Assembly: GCF_000741165.1 (NCBI RefSeq)
Contig: NZ_JGYN01000006.1
Coordinates: 96,164-160,163, forward strand
From: Bifidobacterium biavatii DSM 23969
GTDB taxonomy: Bacteria > Actinomycetota > Actinomycetes > Actinomycetales > Bifidobacteriaceae
DNA length: 64,000 bases
Direction: 5' to 3'
Shown here: positions 61,376-64,000 of the stretch, one piece after another
Layout of the letters: each line of letters begins with the position of its first letter
Position numbering within the stretch: position 1 is the first letter of the stretch
The notes under the pieces: generated by a model
Database searches by the model: none
Seen by the model: only the letters and a program-made list of their open reading frames with translations
Told to the model about the DNA's origin: nothing
Position numbers and translations under genes: made by a program

Positions 61376-62518
61376 ATGGAAACCATGCCTACCGCCACCA
61401 TCGTCGCCATCGTCCTCGCCGTCGTAGCCGGCATCGTCATCATCGCGGCCGCCGCGTACCTTGCCGTGCGCGCGCTGCGCCGCCGCCGGCTCGCCGAACA
61501 GCTCGACCGACGCAACGACGATCAGGTGCACTACGCGTTCATCGTCAACCCGTCCAAACCGCAGGCGGCGGAACGCAAGAAGCACATCAAGCAGTTCTGC
61601 AAAGCCAAGGGCCTGACCGAAATCGAGTTCATCGAAACGAAACTCGACAAGGACGGCCGCGCGTGCGCGAAGGAGGCGCTTGCGCACGGCGCGGACGTGG
61701 TCGTCGCGGTCGGCGGCGACGGCACGGTGCGCACGGTGGCGAGCGCCGTGTCGGGCACGGGCCATGCGCTCGGCATCATTCCGATCGGCACGGGCAATCT
61801 GTTCGCCCGCAACATGGGCATTCCGGTCGACGACATCGACGCGGCGCTGTCGGTGGCCACGTCGCACGGCTCGCGGCACGTCGACATGGGCCGGCTCACG
61901 CTGCTCGACGATCCGGATTCGGATCACGGCCACGCGTTCCTGATCATCGCGGGCATCGGATTCGACGCGCTGATGATCGACGATACAGATCCCGAACTGA
62001 AGAAGAACATCAGCTGGCTCGCGTATTTCGTGTCGGGTGTGAAGAACCTGTTCGCGCCGAAGTATCACGGCAGCGTGACGATCCGCAGCGCGGACGGCAA
62101 CTCGCACACGATCAAGGGTCTTGCGTTTCGCACGTTCATGGCCGGCAACTGCGGCCAGATCCCGTTCTTTTCGCTGATGCCGGACGCCTCGTACGACGAC
62201 GGCATCCTCGATTTCGAGATCATCGACACGTCGGGCGGCATTCTCGGCTGGGCGAACCTGTTCGGCGACGTGGTGCACCAGACGATCACCGGCAAGTCCG
62301 GGTCGAGTCCGCTGTCGACGAATTCGTCGATCGACAACATTCAGGGCGTGAGCGCGGAGATCATGTTGGAGAAGCCGGCGCTGGCGCAGGTGGACGGCGA
62401 TATGCTGCCGGTCACGCGCCATATTCGCTTCGACGTGGAGCGCAAGGCGCTGTGCGTGCGCGTGCCGGAGGTGGATCCCGATCTGTCGGCGACGGGCATC
62501 ATTCCGCCGATCAAGTGA
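61376..62518 (+). CDS. Diacylglycerol kinase family lipid kinase
   Basis: The 380-residue protein has an N-terminal membrane helix (IVAIVLAVVAGIVIIAAAAYLAV). A DAGK catalytic domain follows: YAFIVNPSKP, the VAVGGDGTVRTVASAV nucleotide motif, IPIGTGNLFARNMGIP, and a C-terminal region with FFSLMPDASYDDGILDF. It would phosphorylate a lipid such as diacylglycerol at the membrane. ATG 61376 or 61385 may be used, neither with a strong ribosome site. It is divergent from serS across 142 bp. Confidence 0.88.
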   Translation: METMPTATIVAIVLAVVAGIVIIAAAAYLAVRALRRRRLAEQLDRRNDDQVHYAFIVNPSKPQAAERKKHIKQFCKAKGLTEIEFIETKLDKDGRACAKEALAHGADVVVAVGGDGTVRTVASAVSGTGHALGIIPIGTGNLFARNMGIPVDDIDAALSVATSHGSRHVDMGRLTLLDDPDSDHGHAFLIIAGIGFDALMIDDTDPELKKNISWLAYFVSGVKNLFAPKYHGSVTIRSADGNSHTIKGLAFRTFMAGNCGQIPFFSLMPDASYDDGILDFEIIDTSGGILGWANLFGDVVHQTITGKSGSSPLSTNSSIDNIQGVSAEIMLEKPALAQVDGDMLPVTRHIRFDVERKALCVRVPEVDPDLSATGIIPPIK

Positions 62519-62617
62519 CGTTTAACGGCACGTGACGTGCATGATGCGACGCGCGGCACGACGCACGATGCGTCTCGACCGGCGGTCGATAACACGATCG
62601 ATGACGACGATCGGCGA

Positions 62618-63493
62618 TCAGCGCGCGGCCGCGTCCGTGCGTGCGGCACGTCGCTCGGCCTTTGCGTCGGACGTGACGCGCGCGATGTGCAGCGCAAGAT
62701 AGGCGATTTCGTCTGACGTGAGCGGCGAGTCGAGCCGGATGCGCACGATGTCGGCGACGGCGCACGCGCAGCTCATCGCCTCGGGATACGACTGTTCGAT
62801 CGACGTGATGATCGGCTCGGGCTCGCGGTCGAGCTGCTGGTGCTGCCTGATGCGCACGAACAGGTAGCGCAGATGCGTGATGAACCGGCCGACGTTGATG
62901 CTGTGCTGGTCGAGTTCGATGCCGTAGCAGCGTTCGATCACGGCGATCATCTGCTGGATGATGCCGGTCATCTGGTACGTGTACGACAGATCGCCGGTCG
63001 AGAATCCGGCGTTGACCAGATGCATGGCGAGCGCGACGGTTTCGCCGTCGGGCAGGATGCCGTTCAGCTCGGCGTTGAGCTGGGCGATAAGACGTTCGGC
63101 CTGCTCATATTCGGCCGGGTACAGCGACTGCACTTCGGCCGTGAGCGGATAGGAGACCTGGTCCCCGTGCTTGAGCCGGCGGAGCGCGCCGGCGATGTGA
63201 TCGGCCAACGCCATGACCAGCGTGGGCTTGGATTCGGCCTGCTGGCCGAGGCCCACGCGCGTCATGGCGTCGGTGACCAGACGGATCATTTCGGGCGGGA
63301 TGTTGGACAGCAGTTCTGCCAGATGATCCGGATCCCGCCCGTCGGAGGGGACGAACACCCGAACGACCTTCGCGCTGTCGATCTCCTGCCCCGGTTTCGC
63401 TTTGAAGCCCAGTCCCCTGCCGGTGACGATGACCTCCTGCGCGCCGTCCGAAGCAAGCACGACGTTGTTGTTGAACACGCGAAGCACTTTCAA
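62618..63493 (-). CDS. BglG/LicT-family transcriptional antiterminator
   Basis: The 291-residue RNA-binding regulator has the co-antiterminator domain at the start (MKVLRVFNNNVVLASDGAQEVIVTGRGLGF) and then two PTS regulation domains with conserved His (ADHIAGALRRL, LAMHLVNAG, INVGRFITHLRYLFVRI, IAYLALHIARV). In this family, phosphorylation by the PTS sets whether it binds a RAT hairpin and prevents termination. It lies 33 bp after the PTS gene, so the RAT site is expected upstream of that gene, outside the window. Confidence 0.93.
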   Translation of the reverse strand: MKVLRVFNNNVVLASDGAQEVIVTGRGLGFKAKPGQEIDSAKVVRVFVPSDGRDPDHLAELLSNIPPEMIRLVTDAMTRVGLGQQAESKPTLVMALADHIAGALRRLKHGDQVSYPLTAEVQSLYPAEYEQAERLIAQLNAELNGILPDGETVALAMHLVNAGFSTGDLSYTYQMTGIIQQMIAVIERCYGIELDQHSINVGRFITHLRYLFVRIRQHQQLDREPEPIITSIEQSYPEAMSCACAVADIVRIRLDSPLTSDEIAYLALHIARVTSDAKAERRAARTDAAAR

Positions 63494-63526
63494 GTGCGTC
63501 CCCTTTTGTCTATACGGCCTCCAGAC

Positions 63527-64000
63527 TCAGTGCTGGATGTCGAGCACCGGGTCGCCCGCGGCGACGTCGATTCCCGTCTTCGGAGTGACGCCAGCCAGGG
63601 CCACGGTATTGAGCACCGTCATCAGGGTGGTGGTGCTGTATCCCGCTGCCTTGACCTTATCAAAGTCGACGGTCACGAGCGTGTCGCCGGCGTTGACGCG
63701 CTGTCCGGCGGCCACGGCGACGGAGAAGCCCTCGCCGTTCATCTTGACCGTGTCGATGCCGACGTGCACGAGCACTTCGACGCCGTCATCGGACTTGATG
63801 CCGAACGCGTGGCCGGTTTCGGCGACGGTCTGCAGCACGCCGGAGATCGGGGCAACGACGGTCGAGTCGGTCGGCTGGATGCCGACGCCCTCGCCGAGCG
63901 CGCGGGAGGCGAACACCGGATCGCCGGTGTCGTCGAGGGAGATCACGTGGCCGGCGACCGGGGCGTTGACCGTGTCGGTCGCGGTCGCGGCGGCGGCCGG
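63527..64000 (-). CDS. PTS permease, C-terminal EIIA (glucose-type) domain, partial
   Basis: The frame enters from the window edge. It contains an EIIA-Glc-like domain (TVNAPVAGHVISLDDTGDPVFASRALGEGVGI, APISGVLQTV) with the phosphoacceptor His in EVLVHVGIDTVKMNGEGF and a supporting His in GHAFGIKS. It most likely ends a fused EIIBCA protein for a glucoside or glucose, whose membrane part lies beyond base 64000. The Ala-rich stretch at the edge looks like an interdomain linker. Confidence 0.92.
   Translation of the reverse strand, partial: PAAAATATDTVNAPVAGHVISLDDTGDPVFASRALGEGVGIQPTDSTVVAPISGVLQTVAETGHAFGIKSDDGVEVLVHVGIDTVKMNGEGFSVAVAAGQRVNAGDTLVTVDFDKVKAAGYSTTTLMTVLNTVALAGVTPKTGIDVAAGDPVLDIQH

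Noticed and set aside
59938..62535. 865-residue open frame on the + strand
   Set aside because: It runs antisense to serS and then in the wrong frame of the lipid kinase gene; both real genes have full family motifs.

Overview
The window looks like a chromosomal segment of a Bifidobacterium. Most of it is GC-rich with matching codon use. It carries an actinobacterial-type glgA glycogen synthase, a GH42 beta-galactosidase, a GPH-type sugar symporter and the DUF1684, GltBD and MetNIQ sets common in that genus. The species cannot be fixed from the sequence alone.

Layout. 1-5018: the 3' part of gltB and all of gltD (GOGAT). 5050-7270: a low-GC patch with a small zinc-ribbon membrane protein, a decayed membrane-protein ORF, and a secreted C39-like peptidase gene broken by one in-frame TAG. 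7309-8769: GNAT and DUF1684 genes. 9135-14197: a methionine-type ABC importer (metQ, metN, metI) with an aminotransferase and a D-2-hydroxyacid dehydrogenase between metQ and metN. 14313-18145: membrane protein, glgA, ABC ATPase, HAD phosphatase. 18270-28566: sugar-use genes, namely two SDRs (one UcpA-like) and a MerR regulator facing a clan GH-A hydrolase plus GPH transporter, then an AraC-family remnant, a solute-binding lipoprotein without permeases, and GH42 beta-galactosidase. 28642-29813: aldo-keto reductase and a small ORF.

29899-48711 is a defence island. It holds a complete type 1 BREX set in order (brxA, brxB, brxC, pglX, pglZ, brxL), all on the + strand. Inserted in it are an AAA/DUF4143 ATPase between brxC and pglX, and three genes between pglX and pglZ: a DUF6602-like putative nuclease coupled to a CD-NTase (CBASS-like oligonucleotide cyclase), and an AlbA_2/Schlafen ATP-binding protein with a heptapeptide repeat. 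pglX is a mosaic: a low-GC specificity region in a GC-rich gene, a perfect 25-bp inverted repeat inside that region, and two interspersed repeat elements carried in frame. Three dyads spaced exactly 41 bp apart precede pglZ.

48929-52715: trmI, a SixA-like phosphatase, and a NarL-type response regulator convergent with and overlapping its probable DesK-type histidine kinase. 53006-56162: the lysis and tail-end remnant of a prophage on the - strand (HTH protein, HicA-like ORF with an ATC in the start position, holin, GH25 endolysin, two structural genes). It is cut by an IS30-family element that abuts the tRNA-Ser(UGA) terminator. 57751-64000: an unknown multi-pass membrane protein, serS, a diacylglycerol-kinase family gene, a BglG/LicT antiterminator and the EIIA end of a PTS permease. 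A palindromic repeat found inside pglX recurs between serS and its terminator.
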